Assembly: GCF_040183065.1 (NCBI RefSeq)
Contig: NC_091127.1
Location: 106,858,334-106,922,333, forward strand
Length of the DNA stretch: 64,000 nt
Direction: 5' to 3'
Source of the DNA: Periplaneta americana
Lineage: Eukaryota; Arthropoda; Insecta; Blattodea; Blattidae
Shown: positions 55,624-64,000 of the stretch, piece after piece
Numbering within the stretch: the stretch's first letter is position 1
How the letters are laid out: each line of letters begins with the position of its first letter
The notes under the pieces: generated by a model
What the model was told of the DNA's origin: nothing
What the model saw: the letters and a program-made list of their open reading frames with translations, nothing else
The model's database searches: none
Program-made: the position numbers and the translations under genes

Positions 55624-56004
55624 GTTTTTTTTTTTATTTTGTCTGTCAGGCATTTTTACTAAAACTTCTTCATTCTGTACTTATTTCATACCTTGTCCCA
55701 TAATTTCATCTGGATTTGCATTAGATGACCTCCCAGCTGTGTCCTTTATTAGTTGGACCTCTCCTCTTGCTTCCACTGCAGCACAATTTAGTGGATGAAG
55801 ATGTGCAGCAAGATTAATTTTGTATACTATTATGTTTTCCAAATCTACATTTGTAATGCAACGCGCATTACAGCTTGATCTATTTTCACATCGCCAGCAT
55901 ATCCTCGTCCTATTTCTGTTGTAAGAGTGATGTTGGTAACAGTAGCCGTCTTTTACTAGCAATGGTTTGTTTCTTTTCGACACTACTTTTTGGTTCAATG
56001 ACAT
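55624..56004 (-). CDS. FLYWCH zinc-finger protein fragment (MULE-associated type)
   Basis: ATG at 56004. The first stop (TAA) comes after 107 codons, at 55683-55681. The product has the FLYWCH layout: RNKPLLVKDGYCYQ (residues 11-24), RTRICWRCENRSSCNARC (32-49, with C39, C45 and C49) and HLH (68-70). An acidic/polar tail EARGEVQLIKDTAGR follows. After the stop the same frame continues VQNEEVLVKMPDRQNKKKN to a second stop at 55624, fitting the family's usual continuation ('MP....LKR.IRR.R'), so the first stop is probably a mutation. Animal FLYWCH domains occur in host chromatin proteins (mod(mdg4)-like) and next to Mutator-like transposases. No transposase core follows here. It lies between the 1-kb foldback and MITE family 1 copy 3. 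Confidence 0.72.
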
Positions 56005-56036
56005 TTTTTTTTAACATATTGATGTACAGCGTATGC

Positions 56037-56237
56037 ATTATGTTCAGACACTCCCCCACTCTTCCTACAGAGCTGCGCACTATTTCGGATGAGTCTACTT
56101 ACGAATAAAGGGGAATGCGTTTGTCTTTGCCTTTAATTCTGTAGACACATGCCCGACCTTCCCTTCTATTCCCATCCCCTCCACAGAAACGTTCCCGTAC
56201 TGCACTTCGCGAGTGTCTTGACAAAATGAGTGAACTG
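56037..56237 (+). mobile_element. MITE family 1, copy 3
   Basis: Ends CAGCGTATGCATTATGTTCA (left) and CAGTTCACTCATTTTGTCAA (right, inward), with TA outside both. Internal blocks match copies at 2812 and 9719. It sits just upstream of the FLYWCH ORF start. Confidence 0.82.
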
Positions 56238-56284
56238 TACCATATGCGTATTCATGACAACACATGTCCATTTTTGTGTTTTTC

Positions 56285-56430
56285 ATTATTTACCAACAAT
56301 GGACGAAAATGTACTGGACTTACTTTCCTGCAGGACGAAAATGTTCTGGATCTACTTTTTTGGACTTAGGTGCTTTGGACGAAAATGCATATTGAATCAA
56401 ATGTTTGGACGAACATTCATCAAAACCGGA
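56285..56430. repeat. Short imperfect repeats of GGACGAAAATG
   Basis: 'ggacgaaaatg' occurs three times (about 56301, 56333, 56379), and 'tggacga' again near 56406, with intervening 'tact(t)tc(c)t'-type spacers. Origin unknown. Confidence 0.6.
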
Positions 56431-56615
56431 ACGGACTATAGGCTCCAATCCTTGATGTTCATGATGATGAGGTCAAGGTAATCTCACACAAGGTCCGCCG
56501 ATAAGTCAGGTCGTCGCATGCCGCCATATTTGCGCCATCTATTCGGTTTGTTTACATTGGATTGTGAAAGGAATTTGTGTTCATATTAATATATTTCATA
56601 AAATAAGTTTTCAAA

Positions 56616-56690
56616 ATGCCTGGATGTGCAGCCCCAAATTGCTCAAGACATTCCAATAAAAAGTTTTAGATTTTTTGTCTTTCCAGTGCT
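56616..56690 (+). pseudogene. THAP-domain N-terminal fragment
   Basis: From the ATG at 56616: MPGCAAPNCSRHSNKKF, then TAG, then IFCLS. MP.CAA.NC.....K..(F/R).F at the extreme N-terminus is the start of a THAP zinc finger (first Cys pair C4 and C9). The remaining CxxH pair and the AVPTIF-type box are absent, because the sequence diverges after about 24 codons. THAP occurs in host genes and in P-element-type transposases. A pyrimidine stretch ending 'tttccag' at 56675-56688 resembles a splice acceptor, but the space is too short for an intron. Confidence 0.5.
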
Positions 56691-56699
56691 TATACATTG

Positions 56700-57230
56700 G
56701 TGGAATGGGACGAGAGGCCCTGACTAAGATCTGTTCGACATCTAGCGAGCTTGATTTCACAGGACCTGCAGCGACATCTGGTCGACAAGTAAGGAACTAG
56801 ATTGAAAATACTGTCCGGTAGTTGTTAATGGCACCGTTTAATTATTTAGGGACAAGAAACTTTTACATGAAATAAATATACGATATGTGACTCCTAACTC
56901 TGATTCACTTCCAGAGGAAGCATAGTAGGATTTTTTCCTAGAAGACAGTCGTATATTTTTGTAGGGGAAAGTGAAAAGAATGTAAAAAAGATATGATTGT
57001 AAAAAAATATGGAAGATTGAAACTAGCGTCTTGAGAAAGGGACAAGATCAAAAATACCTTGAGCAGTTGGAATTAGCAGGCATTGAGTTCGACACTACAG
57101 AACTATAAGAAGAGGATTCCAGAGACATAAAAATGGAAGTTACGATACCTTTAACATACCCGTAGACACTCAAAAATTCACGCAGAATACTAAAATTCAT
57201 TACTCAATAGTAAGCATAAATAATGGATAT
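56700..57230. other. Unannotated stretch
   Basis: It contains a 41-codon open segment without ATG on the plus strand (about 56985-57110, ending AGIEFDTTEL before TAA). It reads smoothly but matches nothing I know. Confidence 0.35.
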
Positions 57231-57235
57231 ATCAC

Positions 57236-57408
57236 CACAGTCTAGTATATACAGTCACGAAGCTCAATACGTAGGGAATATGCATCCATATATAGTTGCT
57301 AACCACTAGGATCGCTACTATCGCCTCATCACAAATAGTACCGGCACAGTCTATTGTTCCTTGCACCCCCAACATCTCAAGCTTCGTGACTGTATATACT
57401 AGACTGTG
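57236..57408. mobile_element. MITE with CACAGTCTAGTATATACAGT ends, 173 bp
   Basis: 28-bp inverted ends (CACAGTCTAGTATATACAGT then CACGAAGC), flanked by ATATCAC at 57229-57235 and 57409-57415, an exact 7-bp duplication. Non-coding. Confidence 0.88.
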
Positions 57409-57419
57409 ATATCACCAAG

Positions 57420-57965
57420 ACGATAACAAAAAGTTAACAGAAAGTAAAAAAGGCCTTAGAATTTTGTTTGTAATTTTCCTTCACGCAAATTCTTCACTCG
57501 AAAGAGCGAATATCACGAAGGAAAGATAAAAGCAAAGTAAGTATCCTTTAGCGAAGTCATAGCCCGGCTTGTGGAGAGCTAATGAAAGTGCTAAGGGTCA
57601 CTAAGTGTTCGTAGTAGCAGAACTCCAATTTGACTTGTCTTTCAGCATTCGCTTTATTGTATAATCACCTTGGACTAATCAAAATTCATCACAAACAAGC
57701 ATCCTACCCTCTTCTTGTATAATACTGAGAACTCTCATCCATCCATCACCGCTACACAGGAACTAATCCCGTCTTCCAGTGAACACAAATTGCACACAAG
57801 TGGGCGTCGCGTCGACAGTTTAACTATCAAACAAGCCAGAAATGGATTACACGATTCGCTTACAAACCAAAATATACCACGTACTGTATTTTCAATATTA
57901 GTAATAATAGTATGAGTTCATACTCCGGTGAGTTCAAGTGAAATTTGTGGCGTACAAAAACATAC
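57420..57965. other. Unannotated stretch
   Basis: Nothing recognised. Confidence 0.5.
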
Positions 57966-57969
57966 TTAA

Positions 57970-58215
57970 ATAAGATGAAGGATGAGTGGAACGGAGAAAA
58001 ATTCTCTCCGGCACCGGGATTTGAACCCTGGTTTTCAGCTTTACGTGCTGACGCTCCATCCATTAAGCCACACCGGATTCCCATCCCGATGTCCTCTCAG
58101 TTTAAGTTCCACCTCTTGGGTTCCCTCTAGTGGCCTACCTTCATGCACTGCGTCATAGATGTTTGACAGTGGCACAATGTCCACACTTGTGCAGAGGTGC
58201 ACTCGTTATGAGTGA
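57970..58215 (-). mobile_element. tRNA-Tyr-like SINE, single copy arm
   Basis: Minus strand: 'gtgtggcttaatggatggag' (A-box), stem CAGC/GCTG with loop ACGTAAA (anticodon GTA), 'agggttcaaatcccgg' (B-box), then 'gaatttttctcc'. Its leading part (58086-58210) matches the centre of the 32-kb palindrome. This shows the non-palindromic form of the same family. Confidence 0.85.
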
Positions 58216-58324
58216 CTAAGTGGCCGGGATCCGACGGAATAATATATGATTGCGAAAAATAATCGCTTAGTGATTTAAGACGGCGCTTATGACGTTATAT
58301 TAGGCCTATATAAAACAAACAAAT

Positions 58325-58560
58325 GTACGTGGTTGATAACTCAGTTGCCAGAGCGCTGGATTTTGACGACCACGGACCCGATTTCAAATCTCGGCGATGG
58401 CGAAGTTGTATTTGTGGTGGACAAAGCCAAGGTTGTGAGAATTTTTATCTGGATTCGCCCGTTCTTTTTCGTCATTCCACCAACACACTCCACAATTACC
58501 CTCTCATTATCATTCCCATTTCGAAAAATGGCACACTTCTCGTGTTTGCGTTACGCCAAA
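58325..58560 (+). mobile_element. tRNA-derived SINE (third family)
   Basis: Head: 'gataactcagttgccagagc' (A-box) and 'cgatttcaaatctcgg' (B-box). Body: 'gtatttgtggtggacaaagc', 'ggttgtgagaatttttatc' and 'cattccaccaacacactcca'. Open frames across it are incidental. Confidence 0.75.
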
Positions 58561-58564
58561 TCGG

Positions 58565-59352
58565 CCGTCCGCCATGATGGGTGTTCCTCGAAGTTTGTCC
58601 AAAGACTGGTACATGACAGCTAGACCACTTATAAATGTGCATAAGAGACATAGAAGCTCCCCAGGTTCTTGCTTGCCTGATGGGGATATGACGACTCATA
58701 TAGTTGTGAGGTACGGTAGACCACCACCAGAGGTATGTATGGTACAACGAAATGCGTTGTGTAGCAGATGATGGGGACGGCTTAGCCAGGCAGCACAGTT
58801 GGCACGCAACTCATTCCAGCAAGGAAGTGCTTATGGATGCTCCTCGTCCCTTCCAATAAGCACCGATATAGGTTCATACCACAATATGTTAGTGAAACAG
58901 AGTTATTGCATGGTACATTTTGAAGAAAGGATCACAGTGTCTTATACTTGTAGTGTTATTCGATGTAGAGATAGCTCTGTAAGCATACTGTCTTTATACC
59001 TGAACTCAGTTGTCTTTTAACAAGTATTCCTGGACCCCCGTGGGAAATTTATTTCTTGCCTCGGTGTATTTAAATATGCCCGTCGTTACCGTTTTGTCTG
59101 ACGTCAGTACAAGAAGAGGACATATTTCTTCTCCGCCATCCTGCGACCAACTTCCACTTTCCCTCTAAAAAGAGAGCTAGAGAGAGATGTATAAAATAAA
59201 AAACTCTGTAGGGGGTTACTTTTCCTTCATAAATAATAGGGCGGTAGGAGATTCTGACGCTGTAATACGGCTGTGGCTCACACAATTGCACAAGCTTCCG
59301 TTGTTATGGTATTTACGTTGTCAACCTGCTTCGGAAAGAATGAGCACTGCAC

Positions 59353-59390
<38 letters not shown>

Positions 59391-59531
59391 AGCTGAAGAA
59401 ATTAATCACTGTACGAATTCTTACACAGAGTACGTGTGTAAGACATTGCCCTCAGCAGCGGGTTGAAAGTCTTATTACAACTTCTTTAAACAGCTTTGCG
59501 TGAATAGTAAATATAGGCCTACAGTACCTAC

Positions 59532-59581
<50 letters not shown>

Positions 59582-59700
59582 AATCATCACTAGTATTATG
59601 TACGTGTTTTTTACACACCCATTCGCTCGTGCTGGTATAGAGACAATTTCCACTACTTCTTCACTGCTGTATTCCCCTTCATTGCAATAATAAACCGTAT
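58565..59700. other. Mostly unannotated, with simple repeats
   Basis: GA repeat at 59352-59389 and ATT repeat at 59531-59580. Several 65-83-codon frames at 58496-59020 have no motif. Confidence 0.45.
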
Positions 59701-59704
59701 CACT

Positions 59705-59775
59705 TTGGTATAGTTTAATGGTAGAGCATTTTTCTACAAATCGAGAGATCCCCAATTGAAACCCGGGTATTCCTA
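59705..59775 (+). other. Degraded tRNA-like sequence
   Basis: 'ggtatagtttaatggtagag' fits a D-arm/A-box. About 35 bp later 'aattgaaacccggg' sits in the T-arm/B-box position and a T-run follows. The anticodon stem does not pair, so it is a relic or SINE head, not a tRNA gene. Confidence 0.4.
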
Positions 59776-59961
59776 TTTTTTAATAATTACATTTAATTCT
59801 CAATTGTTTCATGTAGTTATAAATAAAACAATTGTTGGAGCAATTCATTTACTTTGTGTATGTTTCTTAACTAAAAATTTATTTTTAAAGCTAGACCTGC
59901 CATTGTCTGAATTGCTTTACTGAGCGATTGCAATTGCTGTCGTGTGACATTTGGTGGAAAA

Positions 59962-60202
59962 CAATTGAGCCATTCAGAGCAGAAGTGGTGTAAGTCAAAA
60001 ATGGGTAATGAGGGTTAAAGTAAATATTCTGTAAAATAGAGCGCAAAGTATCAATTAATATTCAATTTATTTAAACTATTAGTAGTCAGTGGATAGTACG
60101 AAAGACATATTAATACTTTGCGCTGTATTTTACAGAGTTTTTATTTTAAACCTCATTACCCAATTTTGACTTACACCACTTCTGCTCTGAACGGCTCAAT
60201 TG
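59962..60202. mobile_element. Foldback MITE, 241 bp, about 90-bp arms
   Basis: Left 'caattgagccattcagagca', 'gaagtggtgtaagtcaaaa' to 'gcgcaaagta'; right 'tactttgcgc' to 'ttttgacttacaccacttc', 'tgctctgaacggctcaattg'. The loop is about 60 bp and AT-rich. The 133-codon plus-strand frame starting at 60118 runs out of this element and is not credible. Confidence 0.88.
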
Positions 60203-60209
60203 TTAACCA

Positions 60210-61330
60210 TCGCAGACAGTTGAAAGTCAGTGTTAAAAATACTTTTCTTACTAGTGTTAAAAGTATTTTTAGGACGCTATCGTATAGCAGTCAATTTTTA
60301 ACACGCTTGGCTACTGTTAAAAGATTTACCTTTAGGAATAACTATCCAAAACTTAAATTACAAGTTTCATTGGAGTCAGTACTATCACCGCCGTCATTAT
60401 CGTCCTTTCCTTCCAGAATTGGACTCTTTGGTCCATTCCGTCTCTTTTTTATGGAAATTACGAACCAAACTCTATGCATTCACAAGTATAGAAACTGCCT
60501 GGTCGTTTGTTCAGCATGATTCTAAGACCACCATTTAAGACAAAGCAAGACAAAGATAAGATAAAGGTAAGTTCACTACTCTGCTTGAAATCGAACCAGA
60601 GTCCTCTACATTTGTAGTTAGAATCTTTACCAGTGAAATTTATGTTCATGTATTTGTAAGTTCTTCCACACACGTTACGGAGCTCCTAGCGCGATGAAAT
60701 TAAAACCAGAAGTGAAAGGAAGGGTTAAAGATAATTAAGCCTAATCATGTGCACAAATAGCCTACAGAAGGATTAAGCCTTCAAATAAAAGGAGAGCTTT
60801 GTAAACAAATGGGGCAAAACGAGGAATTACCTAGCGAGAATTGCTTCCCCTCCACTCTCGAAAAGAACAAAAGAAAGTCACAACAATCACAAAGCAAACA
60901 AATGAAAGGAGCGAGCCATTAAACATGGACACGCGACTTTGTGTTTCATTATAATAAAAATAGCCCAAGGATGTTTAAATTTGCTTTGTCGAAAGACTAT
61001 AAAACATGGTAGTGTGATGCTTGTGGACATGAATATTCTATGTCGGCACGGACGATAGGAATGCTGTACGCTGGTAGATGTTAGTCGCTTCGTAGCTGTT
61101 AACGACACTTAAAACAATCATTTCCTTATTGTTGAGCGATTCACTTTTATAGTCTGAAGAGTTAGAATGATTGTCTCTTCTCCAGTAGATGTAAGTAAAT
61201 ATGAGACCATTACATAACAGGACTTAGTGTCCTAATAAACAGGCCTGTAAGAACGTAAAATAATATGTAAACAGAAAAGAGGATGTAGGAGTATTTTGTT
61301 TCGATCAAAACTTGACTTACTCATTTAATA

Positions 61331-61340
<10 letters not shown>
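60210..61340. other. Mostly unannotated; weak tRNA-like relic at 60575-60660
   Basis: The minus strand at 60660-60575 has 'actggtaaagattctaac' and 'ctctggttcgatttcaag' (B-box-like). No body could be assigned. The rest shows nothing. Confidence 0.4.
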
Positions 61341-61361
<21 letters not shown>

Positions 61362-61439
61362 TAATAATTATCATCGTCAATTTTGAGGGATTCAGTCCGT
61401 TTGCGTTCTCTTGTGAGGATTTTTAATAATAAATAGGCC

Positions 61440-61480
<41 letters not shown>

Positions 61481-61483
<3 letters not shown>

Positions 61484-61590
61484 TAGAGACTGGATTAATC
61501 TTGCACAGGATAGGGACCGCTGGCGGGCTTATGTTAGGGCGGCAATGAACCTTCGGGTTCCTTAAAAGCCATTTGTAAGTAAGTAAGTAA
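61481..61590 (+). pseudogene. LINE 3' end, DRWRAYVRAAMNLRVP family, copy 2
   Basis: Reads RDWINLAQDRDRWRAYVRAA then MNLRVP and a TAA, followed by 'aagccatttgtaagtaagta'. Only the last 26 codons and the GTAA tail remain, 5'-truncated into an AAT repeat. It restores residues (AYVR) deleted in the 44.5-kb copy. Confidence 0.85.
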
Positions 61591-61639
61591 TAATAATAAT
61601 AATACCTGCATTTAATTGTATAAGAACGAATATAGTATT

Positions 61640-61823
61640 ACTGACATAACTCAGGCTGTAGCGTGTTTGCCTGCTGATCGAGGCTGTGCTTAGTGGTTGT
61701 TTCGATTCCTGCTTAGGCTGTTACTTAGTTGGGTTTTTCCAAGGTTTTCCCCGACCGTAAGGCGAATATGAGATAGTCTATGGCGAAACCTCGGCGCCAT
61801 CTCGCTATTTCCAATTCCATTAA
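61640..61823 (+). mobile_element. SINE, left part, interrupted
   Basis: Head 'gacataactcaggctgtagc', B-box 'tgtttcgattcctgc', core 'ttagttgggtttttccaagg' and tail 'catctcgctatttccaattc'. It breaks off at TTAA (61820-61823) and resumes at 63074. Confidence 0.85.
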
Positions 61824-62137
61824 GGGGTTAGGTACAGCTGCTTACAGCAGTAAAATTTTGGAAATATTCAACATTTCTTTCCTCCATTACTGTATCTTGT
61901 ACAATAATGAAAATTAGTAGGTGTAAAACACTGTCCTGCTATATGAAAAAAATATATTTTTACGATTTAAAAAAAATATTTACATTTTTGTTTTCAAAAT
62001 TCAATTCACTGTGCAGTGATGAAGCTTTTCCCACATAATTAAAAAACTATCCAACATTTTGTGATGAAATATTTTGTGTGTATTTGTGCATATCATATCT
62101 ACAATATGGCTGGCCTTCTATGCCCAAGGTTGCGGGT

Positions 62138-62186
<49 letters not shown>

Positions 62187-63069
62187 TTAAATCGTAAAAA
62201 TATTTTTTTTGTGCGAGATCGTGCGTATTTGCTTGTTTTCCGCACAGAACCAATAAGCGGTAAGTGTGAAATACCACATTCAGTATTCCCAACGTAACAC
62301 ACATAACAATTTCCCTCTTCTTACCGCTTAAGCGCGACATTCATTTTACTGCTTTAGGCTTTAAACATATTATTTTTTAGAGACGTTTAACATAGTAATA
62401 ATTATGAATTTGAAACTTACCACTGCAATTTCACCTAAATTGCAATGTTAATTATTGTTTTTAAATATTTTCAAAAATTAAGTAAAGTCTACTACTCCAC
62501 GAAACTTATTGCATTCCTGATACAAGTGTAACATTAAGGAAGCTGTGAAAAAATCAACAAGATTCCAGATGCGGATGTTATTACTGCACTATGTTATGTA
62601 AATAATATTGTTAAAATATTAAAATGAAAAATAAATCATTACATAACCTTACCGTTTGTTTTAAGTTCGCATTTATAGACTGGGGGGGGGGGGAAGACAG
62701 ACGTGTATCACGGCCTGCTGGAGTATAGTAAACACAGAAAACATTTTATAGCAACAATGTTGAAGAAAGATATTTTTGTTTTCCGAAGTTGGCGTCATTA
62801 AACAGAAACCAACATGGAGATTTCATTGCAACAAATTAGAAATTCGTCTTTCAGGTATGTAATAAACGATCTTCGCACAAAATAATGTACGATACACGAG
62901 CGGTATGTTTGTTTTCATACCGCTCTTGTAACGTATATTACTATTTCATATAGCAGAAGGATAGTATTTTACACAAAGCAATTTTCATTATTGTAGAAGA
63001 TACAGTAATGGAGGAAAAACATGTTGAATATATCCAAAACTTTTACTGTTGTGAACAATACCTAACCCC
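61824..63069. mobile_element. TTAA-target DNA element with long inverted arms, interrupting a SINE
   Basis: Begins GGGGTTAGGTA and ends TACCTAACCCC-like (AATACCTAACCCC). Arms of about 150 bp: 'ggaaatattcaacatttctt', 'tcctccattactgtatcttg' and 'tttttacgatttaaaaaa', against inverses at 62181-62210 and 62945-63069. The flank is TTAA on the left and ATAA on the right. A TTAA target suggests a piggyBac- or Kolobok-type mobiliser. The right arm is itself split by dispersed element C. An AT microsatellite lies at 62141-62180. Confidence 0.85.
62211..62944 (+). mobile_element. Dispersed element C, fullest copy, nested
   Basis: Starts GTGCGAGATCGTGCGTATTT and ends 'acgtatattactattt'. Compared with 27756-28470 it has about 115 bp extra (62575-62690) but lacks about 75 bp near the 3' end, between 'gtttgttttcat' and 'accgctcttg'. 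It is inserted between 'aaatatttttttt' and 'catatagcag' of the surrounding arm, so both boundaries are defined by the intact opposite arm. Confidence 0.9.
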
Positions 63070-63073
63070 ATAA

Positions 63074-63118
63074 TGCTAAATAACTTGATACAGTGTCGTT
63101 AAATAACTAAATAAAAAA
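63074..63118 (+). mobile_element. SINE, right part, interrupted
   Basis: 'gctaaataacttgatacagt' and 'gtcgttaaataactaaataa' match the 3' end of the SINE at 63650-63825. This completes the SINE begun at 61640. Confidence 0.82.
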
Positions 63119-63649
63119 ATCCATTATTTCTACTTAGGCCTATATGCAGAATCTCCTTCAATGATATAGCGTATATTTGTGACATGTAAGAACTCTGTCC
63201 TAGAATAAGAGGGTTCCAGACACAATGAGGCTATCGTAAGTTAATCGCCCACAATAAAATTCAACTAACTAGTCATTTTTTTCGCCTTTTGGGTTGTCCG
63301 AGTCAGAAATGAAATTACACCGCGAGATTAACAGAGCCTGTTCAGCCCTTAGCCTTATTATCTTATTCTTTATCCCGCTCAGAAACATGGACCTGAATAT
63401 CAGGGTCTTAAAATCCGGATCTGTGCAGTAGCAATGACAACGAAGAGCGCCACAATGTACTGCGGTATTGCTTTGGCGAATGTTGCTTAGAGCAAGGAAT
63501 CATAAAGTCGAATAATTGATAATGACGCCTCAGACTTCTGGCATGATAAAAATATGATGAAAATGCTGACCACACTAAAGTCAAGTATTGCTCAAAGAGC
63601 TTAGAATGCATGTAAACATACTTAAAGTGCCTCAACATTCGATTTGTAT

Positions 63650-63825
63650 TTTTATTCTGTTATTTAACGACACTTATCATCTACTAGGTTATTTAGCGTA
63701 GATGGAATTGGTGATAGCGAGATGGTACTTGACGACATGAGGGCGAGAATTCGCCATGGATTACCTGATATTCGTGTTACAGTTCTGAAAACCTCGGAAA
63801 AACCCAACTACAGATAGTCACTTTA
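63650..63825 (-). mobile_element. SINE, 3' part
   Basis: Minus strand: 'gtagttgggtttttccgagg', 'ggcgaattctcgccctcatg', 'catctcgctatcaccaattc', 'ctaaataacctagtagatga' and 'gtcgttaaataacagaataa'. 5'-truncated, without the tRNA head. It serves as the in-window reference for the 3' end of this family. Confidence 0.82.
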
Positions 63826-64000
63826 ATATTTGGTCATATCGTAATTGTTATATTTTACAGCTTCTATCAATCATGTTACATAAAATAAATATATTTAAAC
63901 TTCTTATAACATGAACAAAAAAATTACTTTAAATTAATTTCTATACTAACTAAATAATCGATTCTTCAAAATATGCACAGATTCACAGTCAATTTAATAA

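Noticed and set aside
56985..57110. 41-codon open segment ending AGIEFDTTEL
   Set aside because: No start codon, no homologue recognised, short enough for chance.
58496..58747. 83-codon minus-strand frame
   Set aside because: It partly overlaps a SINE, has no motif, and competes with open frames on the other strand.
59705..59775. Functional tRNA gene
   Set aside because: D-arm is good but the anticodon stem and T-arm are not canonical.
60118..60519. 133-codon plus-strand frame
   Set aside because: It starts inside the right arm of a foldback MITE and shows no motif.

Overview
This is insect DNA, most likely from a cockroach or termite relative (Blattodea). The evidence is AT-rich sequence, dense tri-, tetra- and pentanucleotide microsatellites, tRNA-derived SINEs carrying the 'ggttgggtttttccgaggtt' type core that I associate from memory with Periplaneta-like genomes, and C-terminal fragments of many insect non-LTR retrotransposons. 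The species cannot be proved from the window alone. No rRNA, no CRISPR array, no prokaryotic gene organisation and no intact multi-exon host gene is visible. The window reads as intergenic or long-intron DNA.

Almost everything recognisable is a dead or non-autonomous mobile element. From left to right: a 139-bp minisatellite (0.75-2.15 kb); a MITE, a LINE end and a complete 980-bp hAT element with a transposase C-terminus (2.8-5.1 kb); a pogo/Tigger-type MITE between CATA arrays and a large TATC array (7.1-9.1 kb); a 2.2-kb hAT-type element with an 8-bp target duplication, with part of it present again at 14.0-15.3 kb; a mariner-like relic (17.8-18.8 kb); LINE fragments and a degenerate tetranucleotide tract (20.8-22.8 kb); several foldback MITEs and an R2-type LINE end (25.7-30.3 kb); a palindrome with two divergent tRNA-Tyr-like halves (32.0-32.4 kb); a Jockey-like LINE with the longest open reading frame of the window (33.3-35.7 kb); a CGGBP1-like hAT fragment (37.6-38.0 kb); four more DNA transposons (39.4-50.6 kb); more LINE ends (44.5-53.6 kb); an interrupted 1-kb foldback followed by a FLYWCH-domain ORF and a THAP-domain fragment (54.5-56.7 kb); and MITEs, SINEs and a three-level nested insertion (57-63.1 kb).

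The elements do not form a pathway. What they record is an insertion history. In several places the order of events can be read directly from target-site duplications, empty sites in a second copy, or arms of one element split by another. Candidates for something other than plain transposon debris are the twin tRNA-like palindrome, the FLYWCH ORF, the CGGBP1-like ORF with one stop codon, a perfect RFX-type X-box in a repeat-free stretch, and strong over-representation of the octamer TAGGCCTA (12 exact copies).
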